A DNA stretch of 64,000 nt. Origin: Tricholoma matsutake (Eukaryota; Basidiomycota; Agaricomycetes; Agaricales; Tricholomataceae). The notes below the pieces were generated by a model. It made no database searches. It was given only the letters and a program-made list of their open reading frames with translations, and was not told the origin of the DNA. The position numbers and the translations under genes are program-made. Where the stretch lies: positions 4,464,001 to 4,528,000 of the forward strand of contig AP026546.1 in assembly GCA_026075535.2 (NCBI GenBank). The letters run 5' to 3'. Shown here piece after piece: positions 54,994-64,000 of this stretch. Numbering within the stretch: position 1 is the stretch's first letter; the number at the start of each line of letters is the position of its first letter.

Positions 54994-57900
54994 ATGAGCC
55001 TAACAAGAGTTCCTTACAAGCAAAAGAGAAGATCAAAGAAGAATGCCCCCCTGCATGAGGACAATGACGATGCAGTCGATACTGTTACACATGTAGAAGT
55101 TGAGGTCAACACGAAACATGGACCAAAAACAAAGTGCATCAAGGTCCCCCTGACTGCAGTGGAAGGACCGGGTCAATCAAATTCTGTTATACAGGATAAT
55201 CCCAATGTTGCTCCAGAATGGGACATGCAAGAACCTCAGGTGGCCACTGAGCCGACTCGGCCACACATCGGCATGGCTAGTTTCTGACACTGATTGCTTA
55301 CAGAGTGAGGCTCATATACAAATAATAGAGACAGCGAGACTATGTACTGGAGTTTGTGGGATGAGTAGATGAATTGCTGCAAGCATCCCTCGCTTGGCAG
55401 GCATGGTCAGTTGACAAACAAGTTTGCAACCACTGTCCATTCAATAAACAGGCAATTTGGTGATGCATTGATTGTTCACTGGGAAGCACGCTTTGCTGCA
55501 CATGCATGCATGTAACCCACAGGCAAAATCCCTTCCATCACATTGAATGCTGGACTGGCATGCACTTCCGCTGGGCTGAGCTATGGGAGGTCGGCACATA
55601 CATTTTAGTCCAGCACCAGATGGATCAGCTGATTTGCAACACTCTGAACTTCCAATTGAAATATCTGGAGACATTTGAAGACATGAAGGATAAAGCAGAG
55701 CAAGAGTTGGCCAATTGGCAGGAAAACAATCAGCAATGGCACCGGCCCTCTTCACCTGACTCAACCTCGAACACCTATAATGAGTCTCAGGCCAACGACT
55801 GGGCCAAAGATGAAACTGGGGCCAACTCAGCATTTTTTAATCACCTTGATGCCCTTTGGCATCAAGGGAAGGGGAATATTGATGTTGAGAATGGTTTCCA
55901 AGACTTCTTTGATGGCAATAACAAATCTGAAGTTGAGCATGCCGATGATGACCTCCATGGGTTTCAACCATATTTGCCTAATCCTAATCAAACTGCTGAT
56001 GCCATCCCAGCTGCCAATGCCGTCCCAGCTGCCAATGCCATACCAGCTGCCAATGCCATACCAGCTGCCAATGCCATACCAGCTGCCAATGCCATACCAG
56101 CTGCTGATGCCATACCTGCTGCCAATGCCATACCTGCTGCCAATGCCATACCTGCTGCTGATGCCATGCCCACTGCCAATGCTGTCCCAACTGCTGATGC
56201 CCTGAACAACAGTTATATTCATGTGGTCCATACAAATGGAATACATCACTTAGCAATGGTTACCTGCCAGTGTCAGGGGGAACACCAAATTCCCTTGGAC
56301 CTGGTAACCAGTAACTTACTACCCACAAGCTTCACCAACATACGGACTCTGTTCACTGTGCAGATCCTAGACCATTTTCAGCTCTGTAATCTGGAATTAA
56401 AGGCATTGGCCTATCAGTTTTACCAGCTGATTTGGCATGTAACATTGCCAATGAGGCCTGCCAAAGTGGTCAATCTCTACCATAAGCTTTGGCGCATGTC
56501 CCACTTATGGCGTTGGATGAAAAGATTGAAGTGGGCAGGGTATGGACACAATCAAAGAGATCCTTTGAATCCTGAACCAGGATCACTTGCCAATTTCTGT
56601 CCAGCCTGTCCTCAAGTAGGCATTAATATACTGGAAAATTGGAAGGACAATGCGAACCGGTGGGTGTCAAAATACCTCAGTGCAGTGGCATCTAAAATGA
56701 TACTATGGATTTCAGATTTGTTTTTAAATGCATATTCATGGCCAATGGCAATTTCAAAGCTGATCATGTTCGGCAGAAAAACTCTGATACTGATATAGTA
56801 TGGCTATGGGATGGAGGTGGGATGGCCCCAAATCGGGCTGAATATGAGCTGTTTCTCCAAGCCGCCATAGAACAATTAACGGTAGGTACCTTCCCTTGGT
56901 GGTGGCCAATGCCGTTCCCAATGCCGCCCCCAAAGCCAGTCTGATTTGTATTTGGGTTTCCAGAAGGCTCCTTGCGAAAATAAATTCCTAGCTGTTGTGA
57001 ATGCTTTTCTGGCATCAAAGGCATGTGACAGGACTGGAGTAGCAGCCATTGCATGTGCATGGCATGGATGTTATGTGCCCAATGCATTGGTAGACCTGTT
57101 TTGTGGAGAACAGCAAAAGAATGTCAACTTTGCTTTCCTTCAAGCGCTGAAGACCACCAGAGTTGACCCTCAACAGGGAGTCATGCTCATTTACAACATT
57201 GTCTGCCAGTACATTATCCACCTTCGGGAATGTATTGGTGCCCATCTTCCAGCCAGCTTGACTATTGACCAGGCCATTGGGCTTTTGCATGTTCATGGCC
57301 ACAAGGATGAATGCTTTTTTTGCTATGCTCTGTCTTTCATTCCAGGGTCCGGCATTGTAGCAGGAGAAATACTCGAGTCTCTGTGGGCATCACTGAATTC
57401 CATTTCTCCGATGGTCAGAACAGTGACCTTGCCACATTGGGCAGAAATGCTTGATGATTATGCTACAGATTCAAATCACAAGAAAATGCTTGGCATGACA
57501 GTCACACTCTGCTCAAAATCTCGGGAACCCCTTGAGAACTCTACACAACTCAGCCAATACCATGGTGAACTAACAGCAGCATTCAGCCAACTGGCAATCA
57601 AATGATGGGAGGATGAAGTGAGGGCAGCAGAATCCTGGAGGCTCACAGATATCAGGGTAATGGATATGTATGCCACTCACATATCAGAAATGGCAGAGGC
57701 AGCGGGGACGGGATTGGCCTTAACTTTGGCATCGGCACTGGTTCAATCCATGGTCGAGGAGTGGATTGATTTTGCTATTCTTTTTGAACAAATGCAGTGA
57801 GTTGTACTGCCTACCACCAATCACAACCCATCATTGATCGTCACTAGGATTGAATTACGAGACAAAGTCCATTGACTTGGTAAATCACCTCACATTTCTG

Positions 57901-58910
57901 ACACGCAAGCTGTTGAATGGGAGAGAGAAGCTCTCACATCTCACATGGTAACCTTAATGCAGTTACAAAATGCTGCCAACATTACTGATCATGACATTGC
58001 TCCCTCATGGATCACCCATGATAATGAAGGGGAATTTGATACCCCCAGTGACCTGGATGATGACAGTGCTGTGGCATCAGGCCTGTCAGATCTCCCAGCC
58101 CACACACATGCTATTCCAGTTGAGGAGCAACAAGTATACCTCCCCTCTAATGGCAATCTTGCAGATGTAGAGATTAACCTCCGCAAGATCCAGGAAAACC
58201 AACTGCTGCACCAGCTGCGGGAGCTCATTGCCAACAAATCATTTCAATATTCACACATCATTTGAGCAGCGCTGCAAAAGGGAGTTTGCACCTGGTCATG
58301 AGCTGTTGTCCACAAGTTGGTTAACAAAATTAGCTTGCATGCCTGAATGTATAACCATTGCCATAGCCGAATGCTGGCACTGGATTGTGATGATGACACA
58401 TTGAGTATGTTTCAGCAGTTATCCAAGGATGACCTCAATGCCAGCACAGCTATTTTGAATCTGAATGTACCTGGTTCCACCTCTGTTCGTCTGTCCTGGA
58501 TTTGGCATAACTCCCACATTTGTACTGGTCTCATGGCCGATGCTAATGCCATTCCCATTGCCAATGCCATTGCTGATGCCGGCTGATTCTGGGAATGTAA
58601 ATATATTTTGTAGCCATCCATATTCATTTTACTAACAATTTTCATAGTCAGGCGAGTACATTGGCTTCATTCATGGGCTCAGAGAAATCAATGGAGGGAG
58701 GAATTTCTACTGGTCACATATGAAATGCAGTGGACTGTGCGGTATTTCATATATCACAGCCAACAGTGGCAGTCAGCCTCACAGTCCAAGAATACCCTTC
58801 CTGGTCTGCTAGCCTATGCTAATCACCAGCATGCTTCATGGTATGAATTAGCATTGAGGGCTGACAATGCATTTAGATCAACAAATGCCAATTATATCTC
58901 CCCTCTCTGA
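54994..58910 (+). pseudogene. KDZ transposase with N-terminal cysteine cluster
   Basis: DDE-type transposase of the Kyakuja-Dileera-Zisupton group. Exon 1 from ATG 54994 is basic (KQKRRSKKNAP). The cysteine cluster is CNHC...CIDC...CCTC, followed by HRQNPFHHIECWTGMHF (55420-55570). Then comes a repeat insert (55998-56200) and the catalytic part: MANGNFKADHVRQKN (56735-56780), WDGGGMAPNRAEY, GVAAIACAWHGCYVP, LLHVHGHKDECFFCYALSFI and GSGIVAGEILESLWASLNSI (catalytic Glu region). The C-terminal part is WTVRYFIYHSQQW and LAYANHQHASWYELALRADN to 58910. Stops: TGA at 55362 and 55461 (Arg in the family). The Asp of DGNF is Asn (56744-56746). Several frame changes may be introns. Confidence 0.85.
55998..56200 (+). 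repeat. 18-bp coding minisatellite in the KDZ transposase
   Basis: About twelve copies of the type ccagctgccaatgccata encode PAANAI/PAADAI repeats. They are inserted between the N-terminal and catalytic parts. Confidence 0.9.
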
Positions 58911-59597
58911 CTGAAAAGGGCCACATGTATTATGTAAACATGATTATCTTGATCACCAACCACAACCATGTTGAACAAAAGTCTCTCAATCTTCAACCCT
59001 TTTTCTTTGCAAAAGGCCCCAAAAGGGCAACTCCAAATGTGGACACAAGAGATCATTTGGTATGCGGAGTCCCAATTCCGTCAAGTTTTGTTGGAGTTAG
59101 ACCAGGCAAACTTTGTAAAACAACGTTGGATGCAAAAAATTCTCTATGCTGAGCTTGTATGTTGAGATCTTTCCTAAAGGAAGTAAGTATACATCACTGA
59201 CAAGTATGACAGATGTATGTCATGTCTTGGATCGGCATCGGCACCTCCATCGGCCTTATGATGGATGTGCCGATCCTTCTTCAGTCCTTGGCTGACAGTC
59301 TCGCTGATGTGAATTTGGACCACCTACCTCTTGGATTCCATCTGTCTCTCTTGGCCTCATTGGATTGGATGATGGTGTTGCCAGTGACAGTCCTAGCCAT
59401 CTGGTGGATTCATATGTATGTGATTGGTGGAGCCACAATAGTGAACCGGCACTGGGGCAAATTTTCGCCAGTGACACCCTGGATAAGTGCCTCGATAGCT
59501 ATCAGCAGTATATCCCTGCCCCTGTGATCACCAGCTCACTGCTCACCGATAGCCAGCCAGCAGACAATGCTGCCAATGGCCAAGCCAACTGCCAATC

Positions 59598-60884
59598 TTG
59601 CATCGACGTGCAGGCTCTCATTGGGATTTGTTCAATGAAGCACGTGGGATGCAGGACTTCATAGATGGCTGCAAATCATCAGCAGAGGCTGTGATGAATG
59701 CGAATGTCAGGCAATCAGCAGGGTTCCAATGGCTTCATGAGCTAGCCCTGCTCAAGGAGCTTCAGTCCGAACCACGTAAGTTAATGACAGCACCGGCACC
59801 GGCACCGGCAGCAGCAGTGGCAGTGGCATCAAAAAACAACCATGGACATGCTGGGAGATGGTTGGCCATAAGAAGACAATCAGAACTGGTATCTGCACAT
59901 GCACAGGCTGAACTTGAGCGCCTGAAGGCCCTTCCCCCAACCTCCTACAAGTGGACCTGGGGCATTGATATTGCAGAGAATGAGGTTTTAGCAATCAATC
60001 AGGCAACCAAGGGCAAGGGAAAGGCACAGCATTCTGGGTATGCAGGGTCTCTACCTGATGGCATGCAGCAAAAGAAGGAGTGGTCAGATGCACCAAGTCT
60101 CCCAACAGTTGTCTCTGCCTACAGTCGACCACCCACAGTTACTGGTCATGATGCTGGCCTATATTTTTCAGACGCTGAATCCAATGTGTCCAATGCTGGG
60201 ACTGCTCCTGTTGTTCCTGTCCCCACTCCCGTTGTTCCTGTCCCCGCTCCTGTTGTTCCTGTCCCCACTCCCATTGTTCCTGTCCCCGCTCCTGTTGTTC
60301 CTGTCCCCACTCCCATTGCTTCAGTCCCCATTGCTGACGCCGATCTCTCTGCTGCCGACACCGATTCCGATTCTGTCCCCATTCCCACTACTGATTCCGT
60401 CCCTGCTGCCGCTGCTGATGCCGAGGCACTCATGGTTTGGCAAGGTAAAGATGATGTAGCAAATGATGCTGATCACCATACTGCCCTTCAGGCAGCCATG
60501 GCATATGGTTCTGATTCATCATCTGCCCCTATGGGTTCCCCAACTGGCATTGATGCTGCTGACTTCTACCTCGATGATTCTACCTCTTCATCTCCACCCT
60601 CAAATCCCCTATCAGCTTTTGCCACCGGGTCTGATGCGGCGGATGTTTTTCTCTCATCATCAGAGACAGATTCTACTGGACCTCAGGGTGAATCCAATGC
60701 TGATGCCGATGATGCCGGTGCCGATTCTGACAATTTTAGTGATGAGTCCCCCAGCACCTCCCAGATAGAGCACCCCACTCCTTCTCGCATCACGCTGCCC
60801 ATCTATACTCATGCAGACTTTGATTATGTTGATGATACTTGGTTGCATGGCTCTGATGATATGGACACTATGGATGATGGATGA
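59598..60884 (+). CDS. KDZ accessory gene 3, unknown function
   Basis: A 428-codon open frame without stops. The first 130 residues look helical (FQWLHELALLKELQSEPRK and ELVSAHAQAELERLKALPPT); the start may lie further left, since codons at 59050-59165 (YAESQFRQVLLELDQANFVK) look coding. The middle has a PVPTPVVPVPAPVV repeat (about 60205-60310). The last 200 residues are very acidic and Ser-rich, with repeated ADAD/DAADFYLDDS motifs, ending DDMDTMDDG. No domain recognised. The acidic tail is in line with a chromatin- or histone-interacting role, but that is only a guess. It may be part of the transposase transcription unit. Confidence 0.5.
   Translation: MHRRAGSHWDLFNEARGMQDFIDGCKSSAEAVMNANVRQSAGFQWLHELALLKELQSEPRKLMTAPAPAPAAAVAVASKNNHGHAGRWLAIRRQSELVSAHAQAELERLKALPPTSYKWTWGIDIAENEVLAINQATKGKGKAQHSGYAGSLPDGMQQKKEWSDAPSLPTVVSAYSRPPTVTGHDAGLYFSDAESNVSNAGTAPVVPVPTPVVPVPAPVVPVPTPIVPVPAPVVPVPTPIASVPIADADLSAADTDSDSVPIPTTDSVPAAAADAEALMVWQGKDDVANDADHHTALQAAMAYGSDSSSAPMGSPTGIDAADFYLDDSTSSSPPSNPLSAFATGSDAADVFLSSSETDSTGPQGESNADADDAGADSDNFSDESPSTSQIEHPTPSRITLPIYTHADFDYVDDTWLHGSDDMDTMDDG
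60205..60310 (+). repeat. Coding repeat (PVPTPVV/PVPAPVV)
   Basis: About five units of gttgttcctgtccccactcc with alternating gct/act; period 21-24 bp. Confidence 0.85.
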
Positions 60885-61227
60885 TGCTCATTTATTTCAT
60901 TTACATATTCTATACATGAACATGTAGTAATAATTGTTGGAACACTGAACATTTTCTGCCCGATCCCTAATCCCGGTGCCAGTGCCATGCTCAATTCTGA
61001 TGCTGATCACTGATTTCATGAAGGTCTGTATTACGTGTCTGCTGCTGCTGATGTCAGTAAATTTTTAATTTCTGCCAGTGCCAGTGCTGACCCATTTCAT
61101 AGGTCTGCATACAACAAATGAATGATTGCTAATTGAGGCATTTATCATACATGTCACTATATAACCTTCGACATCAGGAAATTTCCTTAGGCGGCATCAG
61201 CAGCATTGACCAACACCAATCAGGTGG
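60885..61227. other. Subterminal non-coding region, right side of the KDZ element
   Basis: No gene. It contains scattered gatgctgatgcc and gtgccagtgcc words that continue the element-wide repeat theme. Confidence 0.55.
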
Positions 61228-61590
61228 GCAAGCTGATCCCGTTTGGTAGGTCTGCACTACATAGAAAATCAGTATCATTGCCTATAGCTAGGCCATACAG
61301 TTTCCTATGCACATCTATCCATTAGCCTGATGCTGATGCCATATATCTATGCCGATGGCTGTTGCCATTGCCATTGCTGAGTACCATGTCCAACGCTATC
61401 TCTGATCTGTATATTAACATTCTTCATAGTGTATCACAAGCAAGAATTGTAAAAGTGTATTCATTTGATACTAGTACATGTTATACATACTATGAGAGCG
61501 TTCGACGGTGTCCACCGAACCCGTATCATTCGGTACACTGTATGTGTTCGATAGACCATATTATTCGGTACATTGTAGCTTACCTATCTG
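61228..61590 (-). repeat. Right TIR of the KDZ element
   Basis: Inverse match to 47568-48005. The outermost bases read CAGATAGGTAAGCTACA inward (left end CCACATAGGTAAGCTACA). Two 15-mers attcggtacaYtgta lie at 61528 and 61563, with the same 35-bp spacing as in the left TIR. Confidence 0.88.
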
Positions 61591-62141
61591 GGCTGATGAG
61601 ATGGAACTTTTTGAGATCGACGGTCCCAAAGAAAACCAAATCCGCCTACTATTGACATTTGAGAATTGAGCTTCAAAGTGGGCTGAGAGGCGTTCTCTGA
61701 TGTTATTTTCAAAAGTCCGAGTGGATGGAAGGTGCTGGAGAAGGGGGCCTTATGTACTTTCCTTGTCAGATCAAAGAAATGAGTCTGAGTCTTGCATAAA
61801 CATAAGGTTGTAACTAATTCAATTAAAACAATGCATCTAAGGTAGAATGTGCGAAAGCACCATAGGACCAAAAGACTCAATCCAACAACCTAAAATAGAA
61901 GGGGACTTAGATAGATAGATACATCAGCAAAATGTTATCGCAGTTTGAAAGTGTACCTACGCAGTGGTGCAACTGTTGCCCAAGAAACACAACATCAACT
62001 CGCATTCCTAAATACGAAGAAATGGACTTACGACCATAGGCTACCACAGTTCCATCACGCGTATTGGGACTCCTCCTTACTACCCCATATGCCAGTATGC
62101 TTATTCCTGGATCTGAAAAGTGTACATAAGGATGCCGCTAT
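61591..62141. other. Right flank of the KDZ element, no gene supported
   Basis: Starts with ggctga, the possible target duplication. Short frames on both strands carry no recognisable motif. Confidence 0.5.
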
Positions 62142-63145
62142 TCAGCAAAGACTAATAGCACCCTTACTGAAAGACTTGTTTGCAATTCCATCAGTCCATA
62201 GAATTTCACCTTTGAAAGTATTTTGTATGGCATCGTGATATAAGTTCCAGTCTAGGAGGACAACCCAGTGTGTGAGAAGCAGGCTTAAATAGTTTCTGGA
62301 CTCACTGGCTTCATTGACATTCAGCAACCTCTTTGTATATGTTGTGTATGGGCTAGGGGGAGGGGGAGGAACAACAGGAGGAACAACAGGAGGAACAACA
62401 GGAGGAACAATGGGAGGAACAATGGGAGGGACAATGGGAGGGACAATGGGAGGGACAACGGGAGGGGTGGGCGCTATAGTTATGATAAAGAGTGTTTAAA
62501 TTTAGAGGTAATGCTTGTTATGACTGGATGCATACATACCTGGTTCAAACTTCCAGTCCTGACTTGCCACCACATTTGTATCAGGCATGAGGCAAATTGG
62601 GGTGCCAGCTGCCATGTTCCCATGTTCCAGATCAAGGACTAATGAATCTTTGCCTGTGGTAAAAATTCTACATCGAGCAGATGGTTAGTAGCTTCTTGCC
62701 CTGTGAGACGGCTCATAAATACCTGGCAGCACCTTTCTCATTGGGAATGAGTAGCCATTCAAATGGGGTTCTGACCGTGATAACCAGATGCCTGTTGTTG
62801 TTATCTCCAGCGAGATTAAGGTAACCATCCATCCAGGTAAGTTTCAGATGACCGACAATGCCTTCGTCTGTTGGAATTGTCGGTACAAAAAACCACTGCA
62901 GAGAAGGGAAATGTTAAGCATGATATGTTCTGGTATGTTGCTAAATGGTTCAGTGGAGCGCCAAACCTTCTGCCAGCCACTATTGTTATATGCATACCCG
63001 GCAACTTCCGAACAGGGTACTTATCAGTCAATGAGCGTGAAACAAGCCTGAAAGACTCACTGTGATCCTCTTGCCCTGTGAGAACTGTCTGGCTCATCAC
63101 ATTGACAATCTTGTACTGGACTCCTGCTAATGGTTGCACAGTCAT
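62142..63145 (-). CDS. Beta-trefoil (ricin-B-like) protein with proline-rich tail
   Basis: Probable multi-exon host gene on the minus strand. Start ATG 63145-63143: LAGVQYKIVNVMSQTVLTG, then an intron beginning GTGAGT. A later exon reads WFFVPTIPTDEGIVGHLKL and WMDGYLNLAGDNNNRHLVIT and PFEWLLIPNEKGAARY. After another intron come TTGKDSLVLDLEHGNMAAGT and WKFEP. The spacing of YxIxNxxSxTVL, W and LxL motifs fits a beta-trefoil of the ricin-B lectin or mycocypin type; the carbohydrate or protease partner cannot be told. The last exon (from about 62472) has eight PPVV/PPIV units, then KRLLNVNEASESRNYLSLLL to the stop at 62142. Exon limits are approximate, but unlike its neighbours it shows no clear TGA-type decay. 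Confidence 0.5.
62362..62470. repeat. 12-bp coding minisatellite (PPVV/PPIV)
   Basis: About eight units of ggaggaacaaca/ggaggaacaatg on the plus strand. On the minus strand they encode Pro-Pro-Val-Val or Pro-Pro-Ile-Val. Confidence 0.9.
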
Positions 63146-63419
63146 ATTGTTCCAAGGAGCAAGAGCGAGTGCTAGAGACGCACGAATGAGAGTGTGTTAC
63201 AGTTATCTACTCAGACCAGAAACCTCAAACAAGTCAATTTATATGCTTTGCTCCGCCTGCCGGAGTCAGACTCTCACTATGTATATCGTGTCAAGCAGCT
63301 AACTCTTGGACTGGTGCCAAGTCCTACTCATGTTAAAGTTCAAGTTGTCCTGCAAAGCGACAGGAACATCATTAATATGGGGAACATACATAGGTCATGG
63401 TTTGATCCATTATTGGACA

Positions 63420-63705
63420 AATGGAAGAGTAAGGCGTTATTAGATCTCCAGAATCGAGTGAGGAACATTAACTTCTAGTCGAGTCAAGAATATACTATGG
63501 CCCCCCTGACATCAGTGACAGGAGGCAGGTTTGAACATATGCTCCATGACACAAGTCGCATTCTCTGATCTATATTACTAGACAAAAGGAAGAGTAAGGC
63601 GCTATCAGATCTCCAGAATCAAGTGAGGAGGCATTATTGCCGACATCAACTTCTAGTAATTCATCCCAGTCAAGAACATATGGCCCCCTAACATGAGAAT
63701 CAGGT
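63420..63705 (+). repeat. Two-copy direct repeat, 168-bp period
   Basis: The block at about 63423-63530 (gaagagtaaggcgttattag, atctccagaatcgagtgagg, acttctagt, tggcccccctgacat) recurs at about 63591-63700 with a few changes and one small insertion (aggaggcattattgccgac). Confidence 0.75.
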
Positions 63706-63824
63706 TCCACTGATCTTGGGAATTAAGTGAAGAAGCCGTTTGTCTGAAGGATTGACTTTGGCAAGTGAAAATAGAATGGAAAGATGTCACTGACTCAGGA
63801 CAATCGATTACTATTATAGGGATG

Positions 63825-64000
63825 GTAAGGTTCAGTTTGGTCCAGTTCTTTAAGGGATTTTGGAGAACCCAGAACCAGACTATTGGTTTTGTCCATAGAT
63901 TATAGCGAACCTTGGACTGGACCATTGGTTCGGTTCAAAATGGTCAGGTTCTGGTTCTCAAGCAGTCCGAACCATGAACCAGATGTAGATATGTATTAAA
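63825..64000 (+). mobile_element. Partial element with repeated GGTTCAGTTTGGTCC-type words
   Basis: From 63828 the DNA repeats ggttcagtttggtccagttc, its inverse forms (gaaccttggactggacc) and related words. It resembles the ends of TIR element A (ggtccagtttggtccag). The window ends before the other side, so neither its size nor its termini are known. Confidence 0.45.

Larger units (their letters stand above)
47568..61590 (+). mobile_element. KDZ-type DNA transposon, about 14 kb
   Basis: A large DNA transposon with long inverted repeats (47568-48005 and 61228-61590) and a possible 6-bp target duplication. It carries a KDZ (Kyakuja-Dileera-Zisupton) transposase on the plus strand (54994-58910), two plus-strand accessory genes (49473-52035 and 59598-60884) and a minus-strand accessory gene (about 53100-54970). 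All have low-complexity expansions. A fragment of gypsy integrase lies at about 48495-48660. The GGCATY hexamer is spread throughout. The transposase has two TGA stops and an Asp-to-Asn change at a likely catalytic site, so this copy is probably immobile unless helped in trans. Confidence 0.85.

Noticed and set aside
62314..62499. Plus-strand Gly-Thr repeat protein (GGTTGGTM)
   Set aside because: It is the antisense of the PPVV/PPIV tail, which continues a plausible gene on the minus strand.

Overview
The window looks like a transposon-rich stretch of a basidiomycete genome, most likely Agaricomycetes. The signs are short (50-65 bp) GT..AG introns with CTAAC-type branch points, a fungal RAD52 gene, and transposon families typical of that class: KDZ transposase with a cysteine cluster, fungal Helitron, a MULE with the WWHVLHAWQQHF motif, a chromovirus and RNase H-bearing LINEs. 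No species can be named from the sequence alone.

Only two ordinary host genes look intact, and they are neighbours: a mitochondrial PPR-type protein (42597-44276) and RAD52 (44532-46818, five exons). A third possible host gene, a beta-trefoil protein with a PPVV/PPIV tail (62142-63145, minus), lies near the right end. Nearly everything else is a nested transposon graveyard.

Layout: 1-7480 is mostly decayed DNA with one relic gene (about 1255-2031, minus) and a 139-bp minisatellite (6240-6960). A Helitron runs from about 7483 to 20716 (N-terminal module, HUH Rep, PIF1-like helicase, C-terminal cysteine-protease-like module). It is split inside the helicase by a 6.2-kb LINE (12058-18301) with a 9-bp target duplication. 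A MULE transposase relic (about 20820-22098) runs into a Ty3/gypsy chromovirus on the minus strand (22101-32091). That chromovirus carries a TIR element in its 3' LTR, a repeat-rich insert, a second TIR element in the integrase zinc finger, and a 1.07-kb LTR-like insert in gag. On its right side the minus strand encodes the N-terminal part of a tyrosine-recombinase-like gene (32092-32944). Then come a second, 5'-truncated LINE (33099-37789) and a decayed XPG/Rad2-type nuclease gene (about 37900-39838, minus). After an LTR-like block (40849 to about 41890) come the two host genes, and then a 14-kb KDZ element (47568-61590) with long TIRs, a transposase gene and three accessory genes.

Two observations stand out. 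First, decay is strikingly uniform. Premature stops in the Helitron, both LINEs, gypsy, MULE, XPG and KDZ genes are nearly all TGA where the family has Arg. Catalytic Asp residues have become Asn by CG-to-CA changes in four unrelated enzymes. In two cases a second copy inside the window still has CGA. This points to CpG methylation and deamination across the island. Second, two non-autonomous TIR elements with different ends share an internal cassette made of a GCCCAAATGAC palindrome, a short spliceosomal-type intron, and an exon holding a short inverted repeat whose two arms change together between copies. That cassette is the best candidate here for something not yet described. The KDZ element is also peppered from end to end with a GGCATY hexamer, in coding and non-coding DNA alike.
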